Below, one piece after another: positions 1 through 9,124 of a DNA stretch of 64,000 bases (its first letter is position 1; every line of letters begins with the position of its first letter). The stretch lies in contig CAWDWG010000004.1 in NCBI GenBank assembly GCA_963805985.1, positions 62,001 through 126,000 of the forward strand, in the 5' to 3' direction. Both the position numbers and the translations under genes were made by a program. Under the pieces are notes generated by a model. That model saw only the letters and a list, made by a program, of their open reading frames with translations. It searched no databases and was not told where the DNA came from. The stretch comes from Bog-257 sp963805985. Lineage in GTDB: Bacteria > Acidobacteriota > Terriglobia > Terriglobales > Acidobacteriaceae.

Positions 1-2757
1 CTACAACAATGCGCCGGCGCTGGGTACTTCCGCCACGGGGGGACATCCCGTCAGTGTCACCAGCCCGAGTTTGAACCAGTTTGTCGTAATCGACATCACG
101 CCGCTGGTGCAGGACTGGGCAAACGGTAGCGTTCCGAACAACGGCGTCGCTCTGGCCCTGACATCGTCCAAGGGAGCCTTTGCGTTTGACAGCAAGGAGA
201 GCAGCCTCACCAGCCATCAGCCGGAACTGGAGATCGCGCTGAACGGACCAACTGGCCCGGCGGGTCCAGCGGGACCTGAAGGACCTGGGGGCCCTGCGGG
301 ATCACAAGGTCCGGCTGGTCCGACTGGATCACAAGGTCCACAAGGTTCCACGGGACAAACTGGCGCAACGGGTCCGCAAGGTCCAACTGGTCCGATAGGG
401 CCGCTAGGTCCACAGGGACCTGTCGGGCCGATCGGCGCCACTGGGCCACAAGGTCTGCAGGGACTGCTAGGACCGACTGGCCCGCAGGGACCCGCCGGCA
501 CGAACGGTACGGGCTTCAACTTCACTGCAGCATGGAACTCGGGCAACAACTACAACCCGAATGATGTTGCGACCTACAACGGATCGACCTATGTTGCAAC
601 CGCGGCAAATCAGAATCAGCAGCCGGATCAGAATCCCAACTCGTGGAGCTTGATGGCGCAAGAAGGAGCAACCGGTCAAACCGGTCCCGCCGGAGCAAAC
701 GGGCCGCAGGGTCCACAAGGGCCGGCCGGTCAGATGGGATCGCAAGGACCCGCAGGGCCGATGGGATCACAAGGTCCGCAAGGTCCCGCTGGAGCCACCG
801 GAGGCAACGGGCCTGCTGGACCTATCGGACCCATCGGGCCGCAAGGACTTCCAGGAACGAACGGCAGCAGCGGTCAGGGCTTCAACTATCGCAGCGCGTT
901 CAACAACAACACTTCGTACAACCCCTACGACGTTGTGACCTATGACGGCGCAAGCTATGCTGCGACGGCCGCCAGCAACGGGCCGAACAATCCTCCACCC
1001 AATCAGAACCCCTCGGCGTGGAATCCGGTGACCAGCGGCTTCAATCTCACCGGCGCGTGGAACCAGACCCAGAGCTACTACCTTGACGATGTGGCCACCT
1101 TCAACGGATCGACCTATGTCGCAACGGCCACGAATCAGAATCAGGAGCCGGACCAGAATCCCAACTCGTGGAACTTGATGGCGCAGCAAGGCGCGGCTGG
1201 ACAAGCGGGCGCACCGGGTCAGCCCGGAGCCCAAGGACCACAGGGTCCACAGGGACCGCAAGGGCCGCCGGGAACGATGGGCCCCGGCTCGCCTTATTAC
1301 GTGCAAAACGGAAGCGCCACTCAGACCTCGACCAGCTTCAACATCGACGGCAATGGCACAGTGGGTGGAACGCTGGCGGGCAACACGGTAAACGCCACCA
1401 CGGACTACCAGATCGGCGGAAGCACGGCCGTCAGCATCGGCAGCGCGGCTGACCACAACCTATTCCTGGGTTTCGGGGCAGGAGCGCAGAATGTTCAGGA
1501 TCAGGAACGGTTAACGTCTTTACCGGCTATCAGTCCGGTTACAGCAATACCAAGGGCCGCGGGAACGCATTTGCTGGTTATCAGGCCGGCTACTCCAACA
1601 CGACCGGATCGGGTAATGTCTTCACCGGCGATCAGGCCGGCTATTCCAGACACTGGATCGGCAACTACAACGTCTTCACCGGAGTTCACGCCGGCTACTA
1701 CAACACGGACGGCGTAGCCAATGTTGCACACCGGCTATGAAGCCGGCTTACGTCGTCACGAACTGGCAACGGCAACGTCTTTGACGGCAACGGCGCGGGC
1801 GCCTCGAATACGACCGGATCATACAACGCCGGCATTACGAGCGGCCTCTAACGGAGGCTGACGTATTGTCGACTGGCGGCGAGCGGAACAAGGTCGATAT
1901 CGGCTACACTCCGGGTCAACGGTGACGAGAGCAACTCATCTGAATTGGAGCTGCGCAGACAGCCGCGTACTTTGCCGGCATCGATGGGCAAGCACGAATG
2001 GCGGTGTCCCGGTACTCCAGGGACATCGACTGGAAAGCTGCGGGACCCTCGGAGGCACTCCGTCTGTCGCAACGAGCAAGCTACGAAATTGGGGGAAACA
2101 GCGTCCTCTCGGCTGGCAACTACGACGCGAACGCTTATGTTGGCGAACAGGCCGGCGATGCCAATACGCAGGGTGCTGGAAATGCTTTCGTGGGATTACA
2201 GGCTGGGTACAACAACAACTCCAACTACAATACCTTTCTGGGTTACCAAGCCGGGTACAACAACACAACGGGCAGCAGCGACATCTATCTTGGCAACGTT
2301 GGGTGTCCGTCTCCGTGCACGGAAAACAACACCATTCGCATCGGCAATCAGGGCGCGGGCAGCAATCAACAGAACACCACCTACATCGCCGGGATTAACG
2401 GCTCAACCGTTTCCAACGCAAGTCCGGTGTATGTGGACCCTAACGGCCAGGTGGGCACATCCAACGCGCGCTTTCAGTGGGTGTATTACACATACGACGC
2501 TCCAGCGAACACGTACGGTTATTTAACCGCTTCTTGCAGAGCTCCGTACCCGTATCTGGTCTCGGGCTCCTGCGGAGCGAACACATGGAATTCCGCCTCG
2601 TACCTCATTGTGGTGAACTACAGTGGTCCCGACACGGGCAACGGGAGCTCCAACAATCCCAGTTACCAGGCAAATCCCGACACGTGGCAATGCAACTACA
2701 CCAACAATGACTTTCCAGCTCGCACACGATCCTGTACGGAGCGCTCTGCTCGAACTA
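1..2757 (+). pseudogene. Frameshifted surface protein: DNRLRE end, collagen-like repeats, CBM-like modules, YadA-head-like repeats (5' partial)
   Basis: The reading frame is already open at base 2, so the gene begins left of the window. The first ~80 residues look like the end of a DNRLRE domain. Collagen Gly-X-Y blocks follow at about 245-508, 665-880 and 1190-1290. They are separated by three ~50-residue modules (about 509-661, 878-1036, 1037-1189) with the aromatic pattern W..YNxxDVxTYNGSTYVA, resembling CBM5/12 chitin-binding modules. From ~1405 a 'YQIGGS' motif starts YadA-head-like repeats (GYQAGYxNTTGxGNxF). The original frame is lost near 1495, with more shifts near 1725-1760 and 1960-2060. 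A second, cleaner copy of the same unit (YEIGGNS to TYIAGINGS) runs ~2085-2430. One more shift near 2725 would restore a Cys-rich end stopping at 2757. Likely an exported fibrous adhesin-like protein. Indel-riddled sequence and true decay are both possible. Confidence 0.6.
245..1290 (+). repeat. Collagen-like Gly-X-Y coding repeats in three blocks
   Basis: Three blocks of 9-bp GGN-NNN-NNN periodicity, dominated by GPQ, GPT, GPA and GAT triplets, at about 245-508, 665-880 and 1190-1290. The blocks alternate with the CBM-like modules, so the protein would be triple-helical stalks joined by small beta modules. The repeats also create long open frames on the other strand, which are artefacts. Confidence 0.85.
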
Positions 2758-3393
2758 GCTTCTCGGGAGCCTTGCGCTGCGACCCAACGCAGGGCTCCGC
2801 CGCCTCGTGGAACTGACTTTGGTGAAGTGAGCGCAAACGTCCCCACGCACAGGACGTTCGATGGCCCGGACGTGTGGCGTGCGTCGGATGCGGTCTGGGG
2901 CTTCTTTGCCATGCTCCAAAGACTGTCCCGGGAACACCGCCGAATTCGGCGCAGGAGGCCGCTGGGCCGAAATGCCATACCTGTGGCCAGCCCCTATGCC
3001 GGTCGTCGAAATTAGACCCTGTGCTCAAGCAGCACAAGCCACTCTCGCAAACCACTCATTCAGGTTTCCATGCGATCAATATCGGAAGCAGTAGTTGAGG
3101 CCTGTTTGCGGCCGCCAGGGAGATCGAATTATCAGAGCCGATTGGTCGCCGGGATTGTTCGTTCTGCGAACGAAAAGCCCCACTCACAATAAAGGCCGGA
3201 ATGGGCACCCGGTAGCGCAGCAAGCGCCCACTAGGCACAACCGTCGCGTTGAAGACGAATACCTTCGACGTGCTGGGCGGGGCGCAGGAGCTGGTCAGCA
3301 CATTGACGCCTTTCGGCGGATTCCACTACCCATGAGGGGGCCAGATCGTCAGGTTCCCTGCAGAAACAGGATATGCTGGCTGGCAAACCAGAG
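2758..3393. other. Gene-poor, apparently decayed interval
   Basis: Apart from the doubtful zinc-ribbon frame there is no supported gene here. A frame ending in a TGA at about 3334 reads like a coding tail (residues LGGAQELVSTLTPFGG) but has a stop at 3213 just upstream and no start. I see no promoter or terminator with good support. Confidence 0.4.
2874..3098 (+). CDS. Possible small zinc-ribbon protein or remnant
   Basis: A GTG-initiated frame of 74 residues with CVGCG near the start, CHTCGQPLC about 30 residues later, and a hydrophilic tail. Two paired-Cys motifs suggest a zinc ribbon, but there is no clear ribosome binding site. The surrounding 2.8-3.4 kb is full of short open frames typical of decayed sequence. 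It could be chance or the end of a broken gene. Confidence 0.25.
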   Translation: MACVGCGLGLLCHAPKTVPGTPPNSAQEAAGPKCHTCGQPLCRSSKLDPVLKQHKPLSQTTHSGFHAINIGSSS

Positions 3394-4227
3394 TTAGCTG
3401 GCTGCTTGTTGAAATTGGCTTTCGTCCGGTGCGAGACCGGCTGAAACTTCACTCCAGTTAGGCTGCCGCTTCTGCAGCATTCGCAGTATCCAATAGCCGG
3501 CGGCTGCGGCTGCCAAATGCTTCAGTGTATGCCCGCTCACCATGTGTCCCAGCGCGAAGATCGGCTTGTCGAAAGTTTCCAGGGCTTTCGCCAGAGCATA
3601 AAATCCCACGACAACTGCCAAGTCGAAGGTCCGCGTGTAGCGCGAAGGAATCGCAAGCGCCAGCAGCAGGACCAAAGCCGAATAGGCTTGCACAGCCGCA
3701 TAGAATCGCAAGTCGCCTGCACCCCTCACTTCGCTCATATGCCATTGCCAGACGCTGCCCATTCCGATCAGCAGGAGAATCGGCAACAACCACAAGCCGG
3801 CTTTAAGGCTGATTCGCTCGGTGATGATCGCTGCCACCATGGCCATGAACGCGATCGTCATCGGTAGCCGATCCCACACCAGTCTCGTGTTGTTCGGAGA
3901 CAGGTGATAGTAAGAGGAGCCGAACGCTGTCAGGAGTAAGCCAATAAAAAGCAGGACGTAGGGCCATCGTTCGCGCGAATCGAGGAAACACAGCCCGGGC
4001 TTATTTGAGCTTGGAACGAGCAGTAGCCACAGTCCCCAAATCCCGACTACGGCAAAAGGAATATTGGAAGCAACATCGCCAAAGTTCGGAATCCCCAGGA
4101 AACTCCGCTCATCGGCAAACAAGTGGTAGCTTTGCGGCTGAGGAATCCGTGGTAGCAGAGAGGAGCCGACTGCCACGATAACCGTTAGCAGCAGTAACAA
4201 CATCGCACTGGTCTTATTGGAGATCAC
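3394..4227 (-). CDS. Ceramidase-like (CREST superfamily) multi-pass membrane protein
   Basis: A polytopic inner-membrane protein of 277 residues with about seven hydrophobic segments. Motifs GSSYYHLxPxN, the following LVWDRLPMT, and a late GHTLKHLAAA supply the Ser/His/Asp/His set typical of alkaline ceramidase-like CREST hydrolases. Family knowledge suggests hydrolysis of an amide-linked lipid, but the substrate is not visible. The open frame extends to 4482, inside the neighbouring gene. I prefer the GTG at 4227 because AGAAGGAG lies 8 bases upstream. This leaves 22 bases after the stop of the acyltransferase-synthetase fusion, so the two genes are probably co-transcribed and share a membrane-lipid role. 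Confidence 0.72.
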   Translation of the reverse strand: MISNKTSAMLLLLLTVIVAVGSSLLPRIPQPQSYHLFADERSFLGIPNFGDVASNIPFAVVGIWGLWLLLVPSSNKPGLCFLDSRERWPYVLLFIGLLLTAFGSSYYHLSPNNTRLVWDRLPMTIAFMAMVAAIITERISLKAGLWLLPILLLIGMGSVWQWHMSEVRGAGDLRFYAAVQAYSALVLLLALAIPSRYTRTFDLAVVVGFYALAKALETFDKPIFALGHMVSGHTLKHLAAAAAGYWILRMLQKRQPNWSEVSAGLAPDESQFQQAAS

Positions 4228-4249
4228 TGCCAGTTCTCCTTCTCGAGAG

Positions 4250-7200
4250 TCAAACCGAGTGTGCTCGGGCGGCTTCCTCCGCATCAGCGTTGAGCGAAGC
4301 TGCCAGAGTCTTGATGCCCCGCAAATCCATCTTTCCGGTTCCGAGCACAGGGATCGCGTCGATGTGAACAAATTGATTGGCCTTGGGCTTCCACAATGCC
4401 GGTAGGTCGCAGGATGCGAACTTCTCCAGCACTGGCGCCAGTGCCGCCTCCGGTAGCGTGTGCAACACAACGATCCGCTCACCCTTCTTTTCGTCGGGCA
4501 GCGCGGTTACAGCAAACACCTGCTCCGTGCTCTCGGCCAGTTCGTGCAACTTCTCCTCGATCCGAATGTGGGGCACCATCTCGCCGCCAATCTTGCTGAA
4601 GCGCGACAGCCGGTCGGTGATGGTGAGGAATCCATCCGGCTCCATGGTTGCAATGTCGCCGGTCGTGTACCAACCATCGCGAAGAACCTCCGCCGTCTTC
4701 TCCGGTTTGCCCAGATAGCCGCGCATCACGTTCGGCCCCTTCACCAGCAGCATTCCCGCATTGCCTGGCGCTACCGGTTGACCCGTCTCAATGTCGACTA
4801 CCTTCACCGAGACGCCTGGCAGCGGATGTCCAATCTTCCCGCGCTTGGCCGCCACCTGGCGGAAGCCGGGCGCGCGAAAATCCTTGCCATTGACAGCGAC
4901 TACCGGAGAGCACTCCGTGCAGCCGTAGCCTTCGAGCGGGCGAATACCGAACAGATCTTCGAATGCCAGCGCCACCCGCTCCGGCAGCTTCTCGGCTCCC
5001 ACCAGCACATATTGCAGCGAGCCAAAGCTCTCCGGCTTGCAGCGCCGCATGTAACCTTGCATGAAGGTTGGCGTCGCGATGAGGAACGTCACCTTGTATT
5101 TCTCAACCAAGCCGCCGATCACCTGTGCGTCGAGCGGATTGGCATGGAACACTACCCCGACGCCCTGCACCGCCGGCAGCCACAAGCCGGCCGTGAAGCC
5201 GAACGAGTGGAAGAACGGAAGAATCCCGAGCACCTTATCGCGGCTGCCGAGCAGGAACACCTGGCTCACCTGGCTGATGTTCGACATGATGTTGAAGTGC
5301 GTCAGCATCACGCCTTTGGGATCGCCAGTACTGCCGCTGGTAAAGATCACGGTCGCGAGCTGATCCATCCGAGACGCTTTGCCGCTCGAAGCAGACACGT
5401 CACGAGAGACCAGGGTCTGGGAAACCGCCAGACTAGGGGCACCCGCACCCACTACTTGCTTCAACAGTCCAACTGGTGTCAACCAGGCTAATGCGAAGGC
5501 GATCAGCTTTTCGCTTAAGCGAGGCTTAGCAAGTGCATCTTCCAGCAGCAGCGTGCGCCCCGGAATCGTCATGTTCGGAAATCGTTCCAGGAATGCCTTC
5601 GCCGTAATCACAACGTCGATGCCGCACTGCTGTGCGCAACTCGCCATCACTTCGTTCGACGACGTGTAGTTCAGATTGACGGGCACACGCCCCATCAACA
5701 TCAACGCGTAGTTCGCCAGCGCGCCACCCACCGACGGAGGAAGCAATACCCCAATCATCGGCTGCTCGCCGATCTGCTTCCGCAATCGCCGCGCGATGTA
5801 CACAGTCTTGACCAGCGCCGATCCGAACGAAACCTTCGGCGTTTTGCCGTCTGCCATGAAGAACTGCCAGGGCCGCTGCCGCGCCGTGCGCACGAATGCC
5901 CTATCCAACGGCTTCATATAAGGCTTGCGCGCCTCGAACGCCGTGGTTTGCAACTCCTGTACTGCGGCGCGTAACTCGACGGCGGTCGACGTTGACGGCA
6001 TAGGCTTGCCGAAGCTCACCGTGACGCGATACGGAATTCTCCTCGGCAGCTTCCACAGAAAGCGCCCGCGCTCAAAGCTGAAGATGCTGCCCCACACGCC
6101 GTCGAGGTTCACAGGAATGATGGGGACATCGACGCCCTTCATGATGCGTTCGAGTCCGTGGCGGAACGGGAGCAGTTGGCCGGTGCGGGTGATCTGCCCT
6201 TCGGCGAAGATGCACACGATCTCGTCGTCGCGCAACGCGTCGCTCGCCACCTTCAACGAGTGCAGCATCTCGCGTGGATGCTGCTCGCTGGAGATTGGAA
6301 TGGCCTTCACAATTTTGGCGAGCGGCTTGACCACCGGATGGTCATAGATGCCCTTGAACATGAGAAAGCGAATCGGCCGGTCGGTCGCCGCCACCAGCAG
6401 AGCCACGTCTACAAACGACATGTGGTTGCAGACCAGCAGGGCTCCGGTCTTCTCCGGGAAGTTGTCGCGGCCGATCACCCGCACGCGATAGACGGTTCGC
6501 GTTACGAAGAACAGGATCAGTCGCGCCAACCACTCCGGCAGCAGATACAACACATAAGCCGTGCCCAGCGCGGTGATGCAGGACGATGCCACGATCACGC
6601 CGCGCGGATCGAGATGAATGTAGTCGGTGAAAACGAAATACACGCCGGACGAAATCGCGATGCCCACGAACGACAGCAGATTCGATGCCGCAATGATCCC
6701 GCCTTTGTCCTCGTCCGCAGGCTTGTGCTGGATCAGCGCGTTCACCGGCACTGCAAAGAATCCCGCCCAGAGGCCCAGCACTCCCAGCAGCGCCGCCGAT
6801 CCGGCCAGCCCATGTGGAGTGAGACCAAGCGCCAGACCGGTACAGGTCATACCGATCGCGCCCAGCGGAATCAGGCCGTACTCAATCTTGTTGTCGCTGA
6901 TCCATCCGGCTGCCATGCTGCCGATGCCGATGCCGACCGCCAGCACCGCGTTCAGGTAGCCAGTCTTGGTTTGCCCGACGTGCAGCACATCGGGGCCGTA
7001 GACCACGATGGTCGAAAACAGCAGCGATCCCAGGAACCAGAAGTAAGTATTGCCGAGCACCGCCAGGAAGAGCGCGCGGTCGCGGCGCATCTTGCCGATC
7101 TGCAGCCACAGATCGCCAACGATGTTCAGCCGGAAGGGCTTTTGCGGCGCTGCGGCGGGAACGTCGTCGATCGCCAGGCTGGTCGCGAACCCAATCGCAG

Positions 7201-7792
7201 AGAGCCCCAGCAGCACATATCCCGCATACACTTCGCGCGTGACGAAATGCTCTCCCATCCAGGCGCCGGCGACGGTGCCGAAGATGATGGCCAGAAAAGT
7301 TCCCAGCTCGATTACGCCGTTGCCCCACGACAAGCTCTTCTCGGGCAGAAGCTCCGGCAGCAGGCCGTATTTCGACGGCCCAAACAGCGCGGCCTGGCTC
7401 GCGACCAGCGTGAGTGCGGCCAGCGACAGCCCCAACGTATGCGTCGCCAGTCCAGCAGTCGCCAGCAGCATCGATCCGAACTCCATCACCTTGGTCCAGA
7501 TCGTGATCTGCCGTTTGCTGAAGCGGTCCGCCAGCCAGCCGCCCGGCATGCTGAGAATCAGGAACGGCAGCGAGAACAGAAACGTCACCACCGAAACGAA
7601 GCTCTCGCGATCGCTCTTCGCCAGACTCATCCCGACGATGATCGACAGCAGCAGGTTGCGCAGAATGTTGTCGCTGAAAGCGCCCTGAAACTGCGTCGCG
7701 ATCAGCGCCCAAAAGCCTCGCCGGCCGCGTGGCGCGCTCGTGGGAACAGCGACTTGGGCTATGGCTGCAGAATCACTGGAAAGAGAATCCAT
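4250..7792 (-). CDS. LplT-PlsC-acyl-ACP synthetase triple-domain fusion (Aas-type lysophospholipid remodelling)
   Basis: An 1180-residue membrane protein. Residues ~25-425 are a 12-segment MFS permease of the LplT type. Residues ~430-620 are a PlsC acyltransferase with NHMSFVD (His457, Asp462) and FAEGQITRTG near 530. Residues ~640-1170 are an adenylate-forming acyl-CoA/ACP synthetase with the P-loop-like FTSGSTGDPKG (817-827), YGCTE near 956 and YTTGDI near 1042. In Enterobacteria LplT and Aas are separate proteins that import lysophospholipid and re-acylate it at the expense of ATP. Here all three activities are in one chain. GGGAGGGG sits 10 bases before the ATG. A GntR regulator lies 97 bases upstream and a ceramidase-like gene 22 bases downstream, all on the same strand. 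Confidence 0.9.
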   Translation of the reverse strand: MDSLSSDSAAIAQVAVPTSAPRGRRGFWALIATQFQGAFSDNILRNLLLSIIVGMSLAKSDRESFVSVVTFLFSLPFLILSMPGGWLADRFSKRQITIWTKVMEFGSMLLATAGLATHTLGLSLAALTLVASQAALFGPSKYGLLPELLPEKSLSWGNGVIELGTFLAIIFGTVAGAWMGEHFVTREVYAGYVLLGLSAIGFATSLAIDDVPAAAPQKPFRLNIVGDLWLQIGKMRRDRALFLAVLGNTYFWFLGSLLFSTIVVYGPDVLHVGQTKTGYLNAVLAVGIGIGSMAAGWISDNKIEYGLIPLGAIGMTCTGLALGLTPHGLAGSAALLGVLGLWAGFFAVPVNALIQHKPADEDKGGIIAASNLLSFVGIAISSGVYFVFTDYIHLDPRGVIVASSCITALGTAYVLYLLPEWLARLILFFVTRTVYRVRVIGRDNFPEKTGALLVCNHMSFVDVALLVAATDRPIRFLMFKGIYDHPVVKPLAKIVKAIPISSEQHPREMLHSLKVASDALRDDEIVCIFAEGQITRTGQLLPFRHGLERIMKGVDVPIIPVNLDGVWGSIFSFERGRFLWKLPRRIPYRVTVSFGKPMPSTSTAVELRAAVQELQTTAFEARKPYMKPLDRAFVRTARQRPWQFFMADGKTPKVSFGSALVKTVYIARRLRKQIGEQPMIGVLLPPSVGGALANYALMLMGRVPVNLNYTSSNEVMASCAQQCGIDVVITAKAFLERFPNMTIPGRTLLLEDALAKPRLSEKLIAFALAWLTPVGLLKQVVGAGAPSLAVSQTLVSRDVSASSGKASRMDQLATVIFTSGSTGDPKGVMLTHFNIMSNISQVSQVFLLGSRDKVLGILPFFHSFGFTAGLWLPAVQGVGVVFHANPLDAQVIGGLVEKYKVTFLIATPTFMQGYMRRCKPESFGSLQYVLVGAEKLPERVALAFEDLFGIRPLEGYGCTECSPVVAVNGKDFRAPGFRQVAAKRGKIGHPLPGVSVKVVDIETGQPVAPGNAGMLLVKGPNVMRGYLGKPEKTAEVLRDGWYTTGDIATMEPDGFLTITDRLSRFSKIGGEMVPHIRIEEKLHELAESTEQVFAVTALPDEKKGERIVVLHTLPEAALAPVLEKFASCDLPALWKPKANQFVHIDAIPVLGTGKMDLRGIKTLAASLNADAEEAARAHSV

Positions 7793-7889
7793 CGGTTGTT
7801 GACCCCTCCCGGCAACGAAGACGGCTTGATACTAGCCTCAGCAAACGCAGGAAAAAGGCCTTTCCAGACAGTTTCGCGAGTGTCACAAA

Positions 7890-8813
7890 TTATGAGCTTT
7901 GGGAGAAACGGCTCAATTCTACTCGGGCCGCATCGGCGAGAACAGAAAACACGAACACCCGCGGCCCTTTGGGCAGTTGGCGCGTGGCCGCGGTATGGAC
8001 GTCGCAGATGATCGCACCTGTTTGCTCGAGCCCCCGCTGCCAGTGCGGCTTGCGTGGGTTGCGAGTGACCAGCAGATCCGGATCAATTCCGGCAGCCGCC
8101 AGCATGGTCTTGGCCGTTTCGGTGAAATCGAGCCAGCTGGATACGACGCCGATCAGCCTGCCCCTCAGCGCGGGGAGCTCGGGATCCAGCCATTTGTTCG
8201 CCGACCGAATTGGAAGTGTAACGAGCTCGATGCCAGCGGGCAGGGCTCGGCGAACAATCTCGGCTTGAGTCGGCCAGCAGAGCGGAACTGCCCCCAGGAG
8301 GACTTCAGGTTTAGCTAACTCTTCAACCGAAACTCCGAAGGCCGGCCAGTCGGTCAGCTGCTGAATCTCGGAGAGTAATGTCTCGCGGGCATCGGGATCG
8401 GGATCGATCAGTAGAAAATGATCGGGAGGCGGTGAGGCGATCCATTCGGCCACGCGCTGCCGGATCGCCGTTGCCGGCAGCTGCAGCTCGCGCACCGCTC
8501 GGAAGAACGCGGCAATGTGCTGGTCGAGAATCTGCTCCGGCGTCGACGGCAGCGCTGCATTGCTCTTGATGTACACACCGCTGCCATGCCGGTACTCCAC
8601 CCATCCTTCGCGCGCCAGTTGGCGATAACCTGCGCTTACGGTATTCGGATGAATACTGAAGCGGCGCGCCAGCTCACGAGTGCTCGGCAGGCGATCGCCG
8701 GGCTTTAGATCACCGCTCAGAATCGCCAGCGACACCTGGGTGACCAGTTGCCGGTAGATCGGAACCTCACTGGCAGGCGAAAACCAAAGGCGCAACGGCA
8801 AACCCTCATTCAA
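7890..8813 (-). CDS. GntR-family transcriptional regulator with C-terminal effector-like domain
   Basis: 307 residues. The first ~80 form a GntR winged helix (PIYRQLVTQVSLAILSG, LPSTRELARRF, NTVSAGYRQL, GSGVYI). The remaining ~220 residues do not resemble the aminotransferase domain of MocR proteins or the FadR helical domain. They contain alternating beta/alpha segments and may bind a ligand. The gene precedes the LplT-PlsC-synthetase fusion by 97 bases on the same strand and is likely its local regulator. No operator was identified. Confidence 0.8.
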   Translation of the reverse strand: MNEGLPLRLWFSPASEVPIYRQLVTQVSLAILSGDLKPGDRLPSTRELARRFSIHPNTVSAGYRQLAREGWVEYRHGSGVYIKSNAALPSTPEQILDQHIAAFFRAVRELQLPATAIRQRVAEWIASPPPDHFLLIDPDPDARETLLSEIQQLTDWPAFGVSVEELAKPEVLLGAVPLCWPTQAEIVRRALPAGIELVTLPIRSANKWLDPELPALRGRLIGVVSSWLDFTETAKTMLAAAGIDPDLLVTRNPRKPHWQRGLEQTGAIICDVHTAATRQLPKGPRVFVFSVLADAARVELSRFSQSS

Positions 8814-9124
8814 TCAAGGAATGGGAACTGCACCTTAATTTCTATTCGACAGCGAAGCCCGCGTGCTGATCTGCAAGTAGATCGGCCATGGTCGCACTGG
8901 GAAGAATAGCAGCTGTCCGCCCGCCCGGACGCCATTGCTATGCCTGTTCCCTGAGCGAAATGTTCGGCGTGGCCGAACGCGGCACAGGGCGCGGTCAATC
9001 TAAGTTGAAACCTGATGTAGGGGCAGAAAGGAGGAGCCTCGAGTACAGCTAAGTCCGAACGCACTCGTGGAGTTGGTCAAAATTCTCCAACTTCCACGAG
9101 TGCGGAGTCAGACGATCGCTGAAC
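8814..9124. other. Intergenic interval between katG and the GntR gene
   Basis: About 310 bases without a supported gene. It contains the hairpin downstream of katG (9060-9104) and presumably the promoter of the GntR gene. A minus-strand open frame across 8810-9064 has no recognisable protein features. Confidence 0.5.
9060..9104 (-). terminator. Hairpin downstream of katG
   Basis: A 17-bp stem with one bulged base (arms 9060-9076 and 9087-9104) around a 10-base loop, 20 bases past the katG stop. There is no good U-tract on the katG strand, so it may act as an mRNA-stabilising or Rho-assisted structure rather than a strong intrinsic terminator. Confidence 0.6.

Noticed and set aside
245..1290. 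Possible CRISPR or VNTR in the repetitive left edge
   Set aside because: The 9-bp periodicity encodes Gly-X-Y collagen triplets; there are no regular repeats with unique spacers.
6158..8011. 617-residue plus-strand open frame
   Set aside because: It lies opposite the LplT-PlsC-synthetase fusion, has shadow-type composition (His/Gln/Arg rich) and no domain.
9060..9104. Attachment site or IS end from the long inverted repeat
   Set aside because: The spacing after katG and the short loop fit an mRNA hairpin; no transposase or target duplication is present.
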